Source: Tritrichomonas musculus (lineage: Eukaryota; Parabasalia; Tritrichomonadida; Tritrichomonadidae). Taken from it: 64,000 nt of DNA. Of the stretch, positions 51,317 to 61,376 are shown piece by piece; position 1 is the stretch's first letter, and the number at the start of each line of letters is the position of its first letter. The notes beneath the pieces are model-generated. The model saw only the letters and a list, made by a program, of their open reading frames with translations. It searched no databases and had not been told where the DNA came from. The stretch is from assembly GCA_039105265.1 (NCBI GenBank), contig JAPFFF010000015.1:248001-312000 (forward strand), read 5' to 3'. The position numbers were made by a program, and so were the translations under genes.

Positions 51317-51750
51317 GATTTTAATAAAAAAACACTTTTTCATATTTTCTTATTATTTAAAAACAATTTAAACTCAAATAACTGCTTATACATCTATATA
51401 AGTATCTAATACATGATAATCATTCATTTATTTTGAGTTTATAAACATCCAATATTTGATGCATATTCTCCGAAAAATTTTTTTGTGAATTATTGGATGC
51501 ATAACTAAGTATCAAATATTTACACAAAATTATACATTATAATCTTAATTATACTTTGTAAAAATTGAAAAATAAAAAAAAAAACGATCTTTTCCATCTC
51601 AATTTTATTTTTATTTTTTTTTTTTGTTGAAGTGTTCTTCTTTCCAAACAGACGTTCTCTCCCCAAATCGACCCTACTATATATTAATTCACATGTTTTC
51701 AAACCATTTTTATTAAATTTTTATAAATTGAGGGAAAATTAAGGTAAAAG

Positions 51751-52245
51751 CTAGGGTTGACTGTCCAGTGAAATGACTGTCCCTACCTTCACTTTTTCTA
51801 AAAAATACGTTATTTTTGTCACTTTTTTCGGACAGAAAATCGTTATTTATGTCTATATTTGGTCGGAAAATACTCAAAATTTGAAAGAGTAGTCCACTAA
51901 CAAAAATGATGGATAGTTTTTTCTTTAGTTAATTAATCAAAATGTTTCAAAGATAGCAATTGATTTTTAAAATAAAATGGAGAAGAAAAAACGTTGACCA
52001 AAATTTTGAAAGCAATTAAATGAGTATTATCAAATATTGAAAAACAATAAAAATTTTATTCCGATAAAAATCAAAAATTTTCTAATTCAAATCAAAATAA
52101 ATATCAATTCAAAATTTGAGGGGCTGTCCACAATTGAATTGGCTGTCCAAATATGGACAGATTTGGACTGTGGACAGCTGGTGTAAAAAAATACGTTGCT
52201 TTTTGGACAGTCTCCTTTGAAAAAGTTGTGGACAGTCAAACCTAG
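51751..52245. mobile_element. ~0.5-kb hAT-like miniature element rich in GGACAG motifs
   Basis: Inverted repeats CTAGGGTTGACTGTCCA (51751-51767) and TGGACAGTCAAACCTAG (52229-52245; one mismatch). The flanks GGTAAAAG (51743-51750) and AGTAAAAG (52246-52253) form an 8-bp target duplication with one difference. GGACAG/CTGTCC appears many times near both ends, as subterminal transposase-binding repeats do in hAT elements. No coding capacity. Confidence 0.7.
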
Positions 52246-52435
52246 AGTAAAAGTGGGTAGTATTAGCCAACCGTCATAGCTCACAATTTTTTGTGAGAAA
52301 ATATCATGTAGACGAATTTCATTTATCTTCTGAATTTTTCTGAACTTAAATGAATGAAGTGAAAAATAATAGAAAATAATAGAAAAAATGATCGTTAAAA
52401 TTTTAATAATGTTTTTAAAATATTTTGGAAAATAA

Positions 52436-52640
52436 TTATTCTTTCTGAATGGAATAAATATTTCCCATTCTAATTCCTAATTCTTCATTTAACAAATCAT
52501 CAGATTTGTTATAGTTCTTTTTTCCGAAAATAAATTTCAGATGAGAAAAGAGTCGCTCTACTGCTGCCTCGTGCAAGGCATATTTAGCATCTTTATAGCC
52601 AATTCTGCCAAACGATTCATCCCAGAAACTTGTCTTAAAT
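52436..52640 (-). pseudogene. hAT transposase C-terminal dimerisation domain remnant
   Basis: The minus-strand peptide FGRIGYKDAKYALHEAAVER followed by LFSHLKFIFGKKNYNKSDD and LGIRMGNIYS matches the hAT dimerisation motif (A-A-x-E-R-L-F-S ... R-N-x-L ... I-R). It lacks an initiating ATG and any RNaseH catalytic residues, so it is not a functional gene. Confidence 0.7.
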
Positions 52641-52660
52641 TATTCCAAAAATCAAATGGA

Positions 52661-52900
52661 TCAGTTTCTCCAAAATATATCAAGTATTAGTAAAAATATC
52701 GTTTTATTTTTTTCTTTACAAAAAGGGCAGTAACTGTAAACTAACGGATGCCCAACATATATAATTCCATATTTAGCAAATTTTTTAACATTTGCTTTGA
52801 AATATCGATTGGTATTTGCGTTATCAATTGATAATAGCGTTTTTATTAATAATTCACTTCCAGCTGGGAGAGTAATTATGGAAAAAATGAAAATTTTCAT
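52661..52900 (-). pseudogene. Possible hAT N-terminal zinc-finger-type remnant
   Basis: 79 codons from an ATG at 52900. It includes NTNRYFKANVKKFAKYGIIY and GHPLVYSYCPFCKEKN, with a CxxC pair. This could be part of a degraded BED-type finger or the region linking to the catalytic domain of the same hAT gene. Low certainty. Confidence 0.3.
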
Positions 52901-53159
52901 AAAAATAATAAAAAAATATTTTTTTTTTTTTTTGCGAATAATATGAATAATAATAAAAAATTAATTATACTTTTATTAATATATATCATTAACAAATAAA
53001 TATTTATGAATATAAATATAAATCTTACATATATTTTGAGATATAGTTAAAATTATTTCTTGAGTTTTACTTTAATTCAAAATGTATTCTCAAAATATAC
53101 GGGCTTAATTGAAATTAATTTGAATTGATAAATGACGGTTGGCTAATACTAAAAGTGGG

Positions 53160-54228
53160 GGATTTTTCGTCTATCAAAAATTCTGAATTTTCTTTTACAT
53201 TGAACTGCTTTTTGGTTTTTTAATCATATTTCCTTTTCCTAGAGAATTTTATTATTCCCTTTTGCCCAGAAAAAGTCGAACTTTTCCAAGGAAAAAGTGA
53301 ATTTTGAACATCCCTACCTTTTCCTCAACATAATATCTCATCAAATAAATGATAGACCAAGCATTTTTATCTTTAAAATGATGAAACAAATCATGATAAA
53401 TACACTTAATCAAACACAGTGTTTGACAAACACACAAACAAAAAAATAGACATATTTTTTCCTATTATTTTTACTTTTTCATTATTCAAATATTACACAT
53501 TAAGAACCAAAATATGGAATGGTCCATACTGAAATCTCAATCAAATTTAAAAATATGCTTTTATTTAAATAAATGAAAATGACGAAAAAAATATGAAATA
53601 TCCAATAAATCAGGGGATACAAAATAAATTATACAAGCATATTCATCGACGAATATATATAACCCAAAAATTCTTTTCCCTATACATTAATCTTTAATCT
53701 TGAATTAACAGTAAATATAACTTTTTTTATTACTTAAAGATAAAAATAAGAATTGCTTATTCTTTATATGAAAACTTCATTTGCCCTTTTGGAGGCTGCT
53801 TCATCATCAACTAAAATAACAAATTGACAGTAGTCCTTTATTTCCAAAAAAAATAATTTACCATATATCCAGCAATATATGAAATTACAAATCTGTAGTC
53901 TTTTCAAACCTAATACTTCTCTCAGTTATTGATATAACTTTTGAAAAATCAAATAGAAGCTGCTACCATCCTTTACATTTTCAAACACAAGTCAAACATA
54001 TATTTTTATTTGTAATAATATACCAAATACACAAGTTATAAATATTGCATCTGCAGATTTTATTAGACAAATATAACAAAAAGCGAAACACATATCATAT
54101 AATACATACATTATATTATTTTTGTTTGATAAAGCATATATTACTAGAAAAAAAAAGATTATTTGATTATAATTTATTTTTATAAATAATATATTCATTA
54201 TAGTGTGAACACAACGAATAAACAATAA
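53160..54228. other. About 1.1-kb intergenic, AT-rich
   Basis: No gene supported. The open frame at 53992-54225 is hydrophobic, lies immediately after the PARP stop and has noise-like composition. No RNA gene is recognised. Confidence 0.45.
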
Positions 54229-56064
54229 TTAAGATTTTTTTTTGGACGTGCTGGGATTATAATATCTTTGATTGAATTTCAATTCTGCCTTCATATTAAG
54301 AACATCTTTGAGCTTTGGAACATTTTTTGGTGGGTTTTTCTCAACATCTGTATTATAGGAACCGTTAACAAGTAAGAATCTGACAATACAAGCTTCTTCT
54401 CTTGTTAATGTATGAGCCCAACCATGATGTGAAAGCTCATCAACTTTTGCAATTTCACAAAGAGCCAAAATTTGCAAATTTTTACCAAGTCTTGACTTTG
54501 AGTATTTGTTCGAACCAGTAGGAGCATATCCTTGTGAAACTGACGATTCATGAGCGAAGTAAATACCAGAGCCGTAAGCATTACCGTGTGCCATCATTGA
54601 TGTACCTGAAGCGTTTTTAAGTCCGTTTCTCAGAATTGAATGCCAATTTTCAGCATTTGATCCATGAAACAAATACATTGATCCATGCTTTTCTTTGAGA
54701 ACTTTGAAAGTTTTTTCTGCTTGAGGAGAAGATATAAGAGAAAGAAATTGATATGAACTACCAAATATCGGAAACCTCATTTTAGGGTCTAGCGATATCA
54801 TTTGTGAACGATTAGAAAGTAGAACCCATCGTAATAATTCTAATGATGGTTGTCCAATCTGCTTGCCGAGTTCTGAATCGTTTGAATATTTCGCTAAAGT
54901 ATCCATTGCTGGAAGAGTATCTGCTATACTGAGAAGACAATCATCATTACTATCTGGTGGTCTTGGTGAAAAATATTTAGAACCAATTGCTGTTGAAAAT
55001 ATGGAAAATATCAAATCTGCAGCTAGCGGATCACGCTGAATTTCTTGAACAACGCTAAAACCTACTCCAATTTGAGTGAATTGAAAAGTGCACATTTTAC
55101 TATCACAGATTGTTGGTTTCAATCCTGCTGGTATTTGCTTTCGGCAGATACAACAATGATCTTGAAGATCAAGGAAGCATTCACATATTTCTAAAACAAA
55201 ATACAGAAGTGGGCATTCTTCATAATCAATCTTAACCAAATTTAGTTGGCTTGGAAGATCACCTGTTTTTAAGAATTGGATTGCCCTATTTAAATCATTA
55301 TCACAAAGAACAAGAGCATTTTTTGATCTACTTTCATCAAACCCCATGTTGATGAGCTGCTTAGCTTTTTCGGCGTCTGCTTGTCCTGATGGGGTTAAAA
55401 GATATGAATAAGATCTATAAAACTCTCGCGGTTTATATGTTGGCGTAAAAAAGTCTTTACATGCTGTCTGTACAAGAGGGTAGCCGACATATTTATCTTT
55501 TTTGGTTGGATGTTGAATGGTTAATGATGCCGGCTTTTTTGACCAGTCATAATTATCTAAAATCATAGTTATCTCTAATAATGTGTCATTATCTAGAAAT
55601 CCACAAACAGCTTGAAGAGACAATGGTAAAATAACTCGAGGAATTTGTAAACTGATAGTTGTTTCTACTAATGTAGCTGGAAATTGATAAATATAAGCTG
55701 AATAGGTATTAACAATTGAATTTAATTTCTGCATTGGAAGTGAAAAATAATTTTGACTTTCTGTTTGCGAGAAAATACCTGATAGATCGTCGTCATCAAA
55801 TTCTTGTGCATCAAGTTCCTGTGTCTCACAATCTTGAGTTTCAAAGTCGTTAAAGTTTTCTTCATCATTATTTTCTTCATCATTATTAAAATCATCATTG
55901 CTTTCTCCACCATTATTTTCTTCATCATTATTAAAATCATCATAATTATTGAAATCTTCTCCATCATTTAATTCATCATTATTTTCGTTTACTTCCTCTT
56001 CCTCTTCATTTATATATTGATCATCTTGTATTTGCGAATCTGGAGTGTTTTCTCCCTCTGACAT
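54229..56064 (-). CDS. PARP6/8-like mono-ADP-ribosyltransferase with UBA domain
   Basis: 611 aa. The acidic N-terminus (about 1-100) has N/D/E repeats. A UBA-like domain lies at about 225-270 (AEKAKQLINMGFDESRSKNA, then CDNDLNRAIQFLKTGD). A cysteine-rich segment (CCICRKQIPAGLKPTICDSKMC) at about 297-320 matches the PARP6/8 zinc-binding motif. The catalytic PARP domain is at about 455-590: LFHGSNAENWHSILRNGL (the NAD-binding His), AYGSGIYFAHESSVSQGY (the Tyr of the triad) and a final ACIVRFLLV, where the usual Glu of polymerising PARPs is replaced, as in mono-ADP-ribosylating family members. UBA plus PARP suggests modification of ubiquitinated targets. TCACTTTA lies directly before the ATG. 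Confidence 0.88.
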   Translation of the reverse strand: MSEGENTPDSQIQDDQYINEEEEEVNENNDELNDGEDFNNYDDFNNDEENNGGESNDDFNNDEENNDEENFNDFETQDCETQELDAQEFDDDDLSGIFSQTESQNYFSLPMQKLNSIVNTYSAYIYQFPATLVETTISLQIPRVILPLSLQAVCGFLDNDTLLEITMILDNYDWSKKPASLTIQHPTKKDKYVGYPLVQTACKDFFTPTYKPREFYRSYSYLLTPSGQADAEKAKQLINMGFDESRSKNALVLCDNDLNRAIQFLKTGDLPSQLNLVKIDYEECPLLYFVLEICECFLDLQDHCCICRKQIPAGLKPTICDSKMCTFQFTQIGVGFSVVQEIQRDPLAADLIFSIFSTAIGSKYFSPRPPDSNDDCLLSIADTLPAMDTLAKYSNDSELGKQIGQPSLELLRWVLLSNRSQMISLDPKMRFPIFGSSYQFLSLISSPQAEKTFKVLKEKHGSMYLFHGSNAENWHSILRNGLKNASGTSMMAHGNAYGSGIYFAHESSVSQGYAPTGSNKYSKSRLGKNLQILALCEIAKVDELSHHGWAHTLTREEACIVRFLLVNGSYNTDVEKNPPKNVPKLKDVLNMKAELKFNQRYYNPSTSKKKS

Positions 56065-56464
56065 TAAAGTGAAAAATTAACTTGCCTTAAAAATTCACAT
56101 TTTCACAGAAAAAGTGAAACATTTTCGATTTATTATATAAAAGTGATAAGATAAAACTTTTTTACTGATCACTTTTATATAAAAATAAAGAACATATTAG
56201 TCAGTACTCAGTCCTGAGTACAATTTTCCATAACAAATATTATAGAAATTATTAATCTTAATAATTTGATTATCATTTTTTATTTATTTATTTATTATTG
56301 ATTAAGAATTTTGTAATCAAAAATGAGTAAAAAAGAATATCTTATATACACGATCATAAGCTGGTCTTATAATAAATGTTTATAATATAAGATAAAAGAA
56401 CAAATTAAAATGCGATTGAAGAAAAAAATAAATATAGCTAATTTGAGTGATTCACAGAAAAATA
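56065..56464. promoter_or_regulatory. PARP upstream region with two dyad elements
   Basis: A 15-bp perfect inverted repeat (TTATATAAAAGTGAT at 56133-56147 against 56168-56182) and the palindrome GTACTCAG-TC-CTGAGTAC (56204-56221) sit 70-160 nt upstream of the PARP start. Dimeric transcription factors commonly bind such dyads. This is inference. Confidence 0.4.
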
Positions 56465-56746
56465 TTAGGGATGCTGACCTTGCTTCTTTAAATTTTTCGG
56501 AATAATTCCAATTTTCGTCTTCTTAAATTCAAGCTCTTTCTTTCTTGCTTTCACAAAACATTTTCTTGCATCGTCAGAGCTATTGAACCTAACACGAATA
56601 TGCTCATCTGGCATCCTTTCAATTTCCATTATAGGACCATACTTTTCAAGGAATTCTGAAAGTTCTGACAATGTGAATGATTTAGGTAAATCAGTAACAA
56701 AGATAGTATTTGGGAAATCTTCTTTTTTTTCAGGCTTTGAACTCAT
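56465..56746 (-). CDS. Small single-RRM RNA-binding protein
   Basis: 93 aa, one RRM. RNP2-like NTIFVTDLPKSF (about 14-25), loop and helix LSELSEFLEKYGPIMEIERM, and an RNP1-like strand HIRVRFNSSDDARKCF, in which the aromatic residues are partly replaced. Such tiny RRM proteins often act in splicing or mRNA export, but no specific partner can be named. Confidence 0.82.
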   Translation of the reverse strand: MSSKPEKKEDFPNTIFVTDLPKSFTLSELSEFLEKYGPIMEIERMPDEHIRVRFNSSDDARKCFVKARKKELEFKKTKIGIIPKNLKKQGQHP

Positions 56747-56900
56747 TTATGTTTTAATTTATTTAAATTCAAATATCATTGAATTGATTTTTGGCCAAAT
56801 AAAATCATTTCAATCTTTTAATGTCAATATAATTCTATAAATTTTAACCATGACGATAATGGATAATCATTAATATAATTATAAGTATTTACTCTTTTGA

Positions 56901-57371
56901 ATGGCATTGCCAATCGATCTTACCAAAGATGCGCTTCTCCAATTTTTTTTCATTTTCTTTGATATTTATGGTGCATATAGCGCTTTTTCAGTAGGCATAA
57001 TTAAAAATCCGTTTTCTCTATTTGTTTGCTTAACTAATATGGCCTTATGTTTATTGGATGCATTACTATTACTTGTTGAACCTCCATTTAAAATAGAAGT
57101 TTCATTTATCGACAACTTTATTGATAGATCAGTTTTATATATTATGGTCAGTTTACTTTTCTATACTAAGTATACTATAAAAAATTATATTTGGCGTATT
57201 TTTGGAATTGGTGCAATAGTAAGTTTCCTCTTAAGCTTTTCATCTATCGAAAATTTTGTTCCTCTTTTCAGTCAATGCAAAGTTCAGCTCAAAGAAAATT
57301 ACGATTTTTTAAATAGGTATGGCAAAGAACAAGATGAAGCTTACTCACCTTTAAATCCATCGTCTGTATGA
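56901..57371 (+). CDS. Small multi-span membrane protein, unknown
   Basis: 156 aa with four hydrophobic segments (about 10-33, 36-59, 74-90 and 94-113): LLQFFFIFFDIYGAYSAFSV, FSLFVCLTNMALCLLDALLL, SVLYIMVSLLFYTKY and IFGIGAIVSFLLSFSS, then a polar tail ending SPLNPSSV. The 4-TM size recalls COPI-associated/TVP-type Golgi proteins, but I have no specific motif for a call. Confidence 0.7.
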   Translation: MALPIDLTKDALLQFFFIFFDIYGAYSAFSVGIIKNPFSLFVCLTNMALCLLDALLLLVEPPFKIEVSFIDNFIDRSVLYIMVSLLFYTKYTIKNYIWRIFGIGAIVSFLLSFSSIENFVPLFSQCKVQLKENYDFLNRYGKEQDEAYSPLNPSSV

Positions 57372-57865
57372 AAAATAAATATGTGAATATTAATATTTAT
57401 AATAAAAAATTAACAGAAAAAGAACCTTATCAGTTTTTAAACTTTTTTTAAATAACGTCTTGCACACACACACACACACAAAAAAAAAAAACAGAATTTG
57501 CAATTTGCTTGAAGTTGGAAGCATCTATTAAAATTGCATAGATATTTGGTCATATTATCTCTGAAAAAAAAAAACAACAAAATGAATAGTTCAAATTAAA
57601 ATATTTGTTTATTTAAAATAAGAGTGCTATTAGTCTGTGATGCTAAGACCATTTCATGACTGATCACAGATTAATAATCAGTATTCTTTGGGTAAAATTC
57701 AATATCAAGTTTAACGTATTTATTAATATTTATCATATCATATTTATCGTTTTTCACTCAAATTTTAATATTCGTTTAGAATACTAAATAATTATAACCA
57801 TATTTACACGTTATTTCATCATTAAAAATACAACAATTTAATAAACATTAGCTCAAGAAAGATTA
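57372..57865. other. Intergenic with CA microsatellite and dyad
   Basis: A (CA)8-9 run near 57463-57481 is followed by an A-run. A 14-bp inverted repeat with one mismatch (57628-57641 against 57663-57676; TCTGTGAT/ATCACAGA core) and TCATCATTA (57816 region) precede the CFAP69-like gene. Confidence 0.45.
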
Positions 57866-60800
57866 ATGAATTCCTCACTCAAAAAAACGAAAAAAACAAT
57901 TAAACCAAAGCAGCCAATTCCTGGTTTCGCCTTTTGTAATCCTGTCCAATGCAATGCAACGACAACATATATGAGACAACACGGGAAAAAAATCAAAGAG
58001 CTTTTCAGTCGAGACGAAGAAGAAAATCGTAATTCATGGCAAACTGAAGTTCTTGAAGAACTTATTGCTGAAAATAAAGACGGTTTCTTTGTAACTGATC
58101 TTGACCAATTACAAGATTTAACATCAAATTTGTTTCGTCAACTTCAGGCAGGTAAACATGACTTCATTCCATACCTTAAGCAAATCATCACATTGTCAAT
58201 GGTTCCATTTAGGAAAATAAGTAATGGCGATGACAGACGATGCTTTCATCACATTGGCGGTTTCTTCGAATCTCTTTGCCCGATTATAAAACTTCCACAT
58301 CCTGATCTTCAAATCGAAGCCGCAAAAGCAATTTTTTGGTTTGCTCAAAATTGCGGACCTTTGAATACAAATGAAAATTCAAGTTTTATCAACTTTTATC
58401 CACCAACAGATCAAATTGCACTTTATTCATTTATTCCAACTCAACTTCATGTTGAATCTGTTATATGCACTTTTATTCAAACTTTAACAGAACTTTTAAG
58501 CAACATTGCTCAAGATAGCAGCAGTAGTGATTTATTATCATTATGCTTCCGATCACTTTTTGAATTTGTAAAGCGAGGACAATCACGCTATATCAAGCCA
58601 GAATTTGTTAATTCTGTTAAAGATATTATAGGACGTTATTTTACAGAAAAAGCAACCAATGACAATAAAACCAATACTGACAGTGATAAATCTAAAAAGA
58701 GCAAAGATAAAAAAAAGAAAGATTTTGATGAGTCTTCTCGATCAGAAAATGCGAAAAAATCTCAACCAATCTGCACAACTCGAGTTTTTGCACATTGCCT
58801 TCTTTTCCTTGATTCATTTATTCAGGAATCGCCAGATGCATTGCAACTTTGCGGTTCACATCAGTTTTGTGCAACTATGTGGAGCTATTTTGTTGATCTT
58901 TTATTTACTTCATTTAAAAATGTTCAAAAACAACTTAGAAACGAAATCTTATCAATTATAATTTTAATAATTAAATCGTCAACAGAAATCAAAATAGAAA
59001 AACATCTTATTACCAAAATGTTCGATCTAATCCAATCAATTTCACTTTTGCAACCAGATGTTCCTGTAAATATTGCTTACTCAACTAAATCATCACGAAA
59101 AATACGCCTCACACATGAACAAGTGGACATTGAAATTATATTTCTTGCCCAAGATTTAGCTCTATTACTTCACCAGAAAACAGCATTACCTGAAGCAAGA
59201 AATGATTTTATTAGTCATCAAGTCAGAGTTTTAACAGGCCCATTGAACAAATACCTAGAAGAATATAAGTTTCCGCTTTCTATTCATGCATTACAACTTC
59301 TTCGATCATTTATAATAAACGATCCAAATTATGCAAATAAAGAAGAATATAACAACAACAATGTCAGTAGCCGATCTGCCAGAAGTAACATGAGCAAAGC
59401 TGAATCAAGCAATCCCAATAACGAATATAATAATGCAGAAAGATCAATTAGTTCAAACAACAGTGGAAATAACACACATAGATCAAATGCATCAAGTAAG
59501 TCAAATAATGAATTTCCAAGAGAAAATTCAGCTACCCCATCTAATGAAGCTCCACAATCAGAACAAACAGAGAATTTCGAAAATGGCGAAAATGAGAGTG
59601 AAGAAGATTATAACATTGATTTACTTTCAAATTCATTAAGAACTTTTATTGAAGTTCAGGGACCAGAAACTTTATTGCAATTAATCGTAGACGAGATAGA
59701 CGATCAAACGCTTTTTTATGTTCTCCTACTTATTCTTCATATCTATTTTGTTTTCAAAGATCCCTACGTTGTTAATGCACTTCTTGATCTCCCACGTTCT
59801 AATTTCCATATCTTATCTCTCATTCTCTCTGTTTTAGCAGTCCTCATGCAAAATAAACAAAAAACTATAGATGTGTTTATGGAACGCTCAGGCATAGAAA
59901 TATTGAAACGATGTTTCACATGCAATTCAGGCGAAGTTGTTATATCAGCAATTGACTGTGCAAGATCAATTGCTCCACACGTTTTAACCGACATTGATCA
60001 AAGATTTGTCTTTATGATCCTTGATTGTGCAGATGGTGCACCAACTCTTCTTCGTTATGCTTTCGTTGGCCTCTTTCTAGACCTTGTTAAATACCAACCT
60101 TTTATTGATGGCTCGCTTTTATGGAAATCATTAAAAACTAATGCAAATATACAAAAAACAATCGTTCGGTGGTGGAGAGATGAAGAAGAAAGACTTGATA
60201 TTAGATATGATAAATGTATTATCATTGATATTGATCATCCACTTGATGGTCATCCTCTTGCTGGCCATTCATTAAAAAAGAAAACCGTCGACAAATCTTG
60301 GCTTCTTGATCGGAATTCGCTTGAACCTCCAAAACAAGCTTATAAACTTGATTTCAGAGCTCGCCTTTATTTATTATTAATTGTATTTCCTGAACTTAGA
60401 GACGATGAATGCAAGCCAACTGACAGAATTAAAGAATTAATGATAAGATCTTACAAAGAATTAAAGAAAGGTTCTGTTTGGACAGAATTGAGAGATCAAT
60501 TGGCCAAAGAAGAAGTTAAGCCACTTCATGAAGATAAAATTAAAATTAAAGAAAAATTAGAAAAGATGCGCGAAAAGGCTCTTCAAATTCAGGAAGAACA
60601 ATGCGATATTTGGCAAAAATGTGAAAATGACAGAATTGCACTTGAACAAAGAACTTATAATCAATTATCAGATGGTCTTAAAACAGCTCAATTTGTTGCA
60701 GATAATTACAAACAAATCGTTAATTCTCAACCAGTTAATGTTGCTAGACCTTATCAAGGAAGAACTGTTAAAGGTGAAGAAGTTCTTGTTCGTTCTGGAA

Positions 60801-60967
60801 ATTTAAGAAATCAACAAAAACAAGATGAGACTCAAAATAATACTGAACAAGTTGATGATGCAGCAGAGCATGAAAGAGAATTAGAAGAAACTTATATCAA
60901 TGACTGTTTACAAGATGAATCAATTTCTTACTTAGTTCAATTAATGAAAAATTCTACAAATGCTTAA
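57866..60967 (+). CDS. ARM-repeat protein, possibly CFAP69-like (axonemal)
   Basis: 1033 aa, nearly all helical. ARM/HEAT-like helices run from about 60 to 480 and again at about 590-780 (HPDLQIEAAKAIFWFAQNC, SGEVVISAIDCARSIAPHVL), interrupted by a K/D/S-rich insert (about 265-300) and an N/S/E-rich insert (about 495-590). The C-terminus has a coiled coil (KIKEKLEKMREKALQIQEEQ) and a basic/aromatic tail (RPYQGRTVKGEEVLVRSGN). The order ARM solenoid, WW-containing segment (TIVRWWRDEEERLDI), DFRARLYLLLIVFPEL and long helix looks like CFAP69, a component of the central pair apparatus of motile cilia. A trichomonad with flagella would need it. Other ARM proteins cannot be excluded. Confidence 0.5.
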   Translation: MNSSLKKTKKTIKPKQPIPGFAFCNPVQCNATTTYMRQHGKKIKELFSRDEEENRNSWQTEVLEELIAENKDGFFVTDLDQLQDLTSNLFRQLQAGKHDFIPYLKQIITLSMVPFRKISNGDDRRCFHHIGGFFESLCPIIKLPHPDLQIEAAKAIFWFAQNCGPLNTNENSSFINFYPPTDQIALYSFIPTQLHVESVICTFIQTLTELLSNIAQDSSSSDLLSLCFRSLFEFVKRGQSRYIKPEFVNSVKDIIGRYFTEKATNDNKTNTDSDKSKKSKDKKKKDFDESSRSENAKKSQPICTTRVFAHCLLFLDSFIQESPDALQLCGSHQFCATMWSYFVDLLFTSFKNVQKQLRNEILSIIILIIKSSTEIKIEKHLITKMFDLIQSISLLQPDVPVNIAYSTKSSRKIRLTHEQVDIEIIFLAQDLALLLHQKTALPEARNDFISHQVRVLTGPLNKYLEEYKFPLSIHALQLLRSFIINDPNYANKEEYNNNNVSSRSARSNMSKAESSNPNNEYNNAERSISSNNSGNNTHRSNASSKSNNEFPRENSATPSNEAPQSEQTENFENGENESEEDYNIDLLSNSLRTFIEVQGPETLLQLIVDEIDDQTLFYVLLLILHIYFVFKDPYVVNALLDLPRSNFHILSLILSVLAVLMQNKQKTIDVFMERSGIEILKRCFTCNSGEVVISAIDCARSIAPHVLTDIDQRFVFMILDCADGAPTLLRYAFVGLFLDLVKYQPFIDGSLLWKSLKTNANIQKTIVRWWRDEEERLDIRYDKCIIIDIDHPLDGHPLAGHSLKKKTVDKSWLLDRNSLEPPKQAYKLDFRARLYLLLIVFPELRDDECKPTDRIKELMIRSYKELKKGSVWTELRDQLAKEEVKPLHEDKIKIKEKLEKMREKALQIQEEQCDIWQKCENDRIALEQRTYNQLSDGLKTAQFVADNYKQIVNSQPVNVARPYQGRTVKGEEVLVRSGNLRNQQKQDETQNNTEQVDDAAEHERELEETYINDCLQDESISYLVQLMKNSTNA

Positions 60968-61376
60968 GATTTATATATATATATTAATTTATGTATAAAT
61001 ATGTTATGAAGTTGATCTCTTGTGGCAATATTACTAAAAAGAATAGATAATGGAAAGAAATCAATAAATGTTTAAATAATTTAGTTTAACAAGTTTATGA
61101 ACATATTTTATTCTTATATTAAAACAATTTTATTTCAAAAGCTTTTTATTTTGACTTATTTTGCGACTAATAATCATTTTATATCTAGCTATGATTTCGG
61201 CACTCAACATATAAAACAATTAATTCAGTCTTCTAATAAAAAAAACAGTTAAGAAGTGATATTAAATTTTGTTAACTATAAAATAATTCGTTAAAAACAT
61301 TATTATCATAGATTAAAATTGGATTAAATAAATATAAATATTTAATACAAATCACAATATCAATAATGAAACAAAT
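60968..61376. other. Intergenic, AT-rich
   Basis: Convergent spacer between the ARM-repeat gene and the two-RRM gene. Nothing recognisable. Confidence 0.4.

Larger units (their letters stand above)
52258..53151 (-). mobile_element. Deleted hAT transposon with 8-bp target duplication
   Basis: Inverted repeats TAGTATTAGCCAACCGTCAT (52258-52277) and the exact complement at 53132-53151. AAAGTGGG is duplicated exactly at 52250-52257 and 53152-53159. Inside, minus-strand remnants of a hAT transposase are kept (52436-52640 C-terminal; 52661-52900 N-terminal-like), while the catalytic middle is missing. The left target duplication overlaps that of the neighbouring GGACAG element by a few bases, so this copy landed at its edge. 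Confidence 0.85.

Noticed and set aside
53992-54225. Hydrophobic 77-codon frame downstream of the PARP gene
   Set aside because: AT-driven composition, ends against the PARP stop, no initiator or motif.
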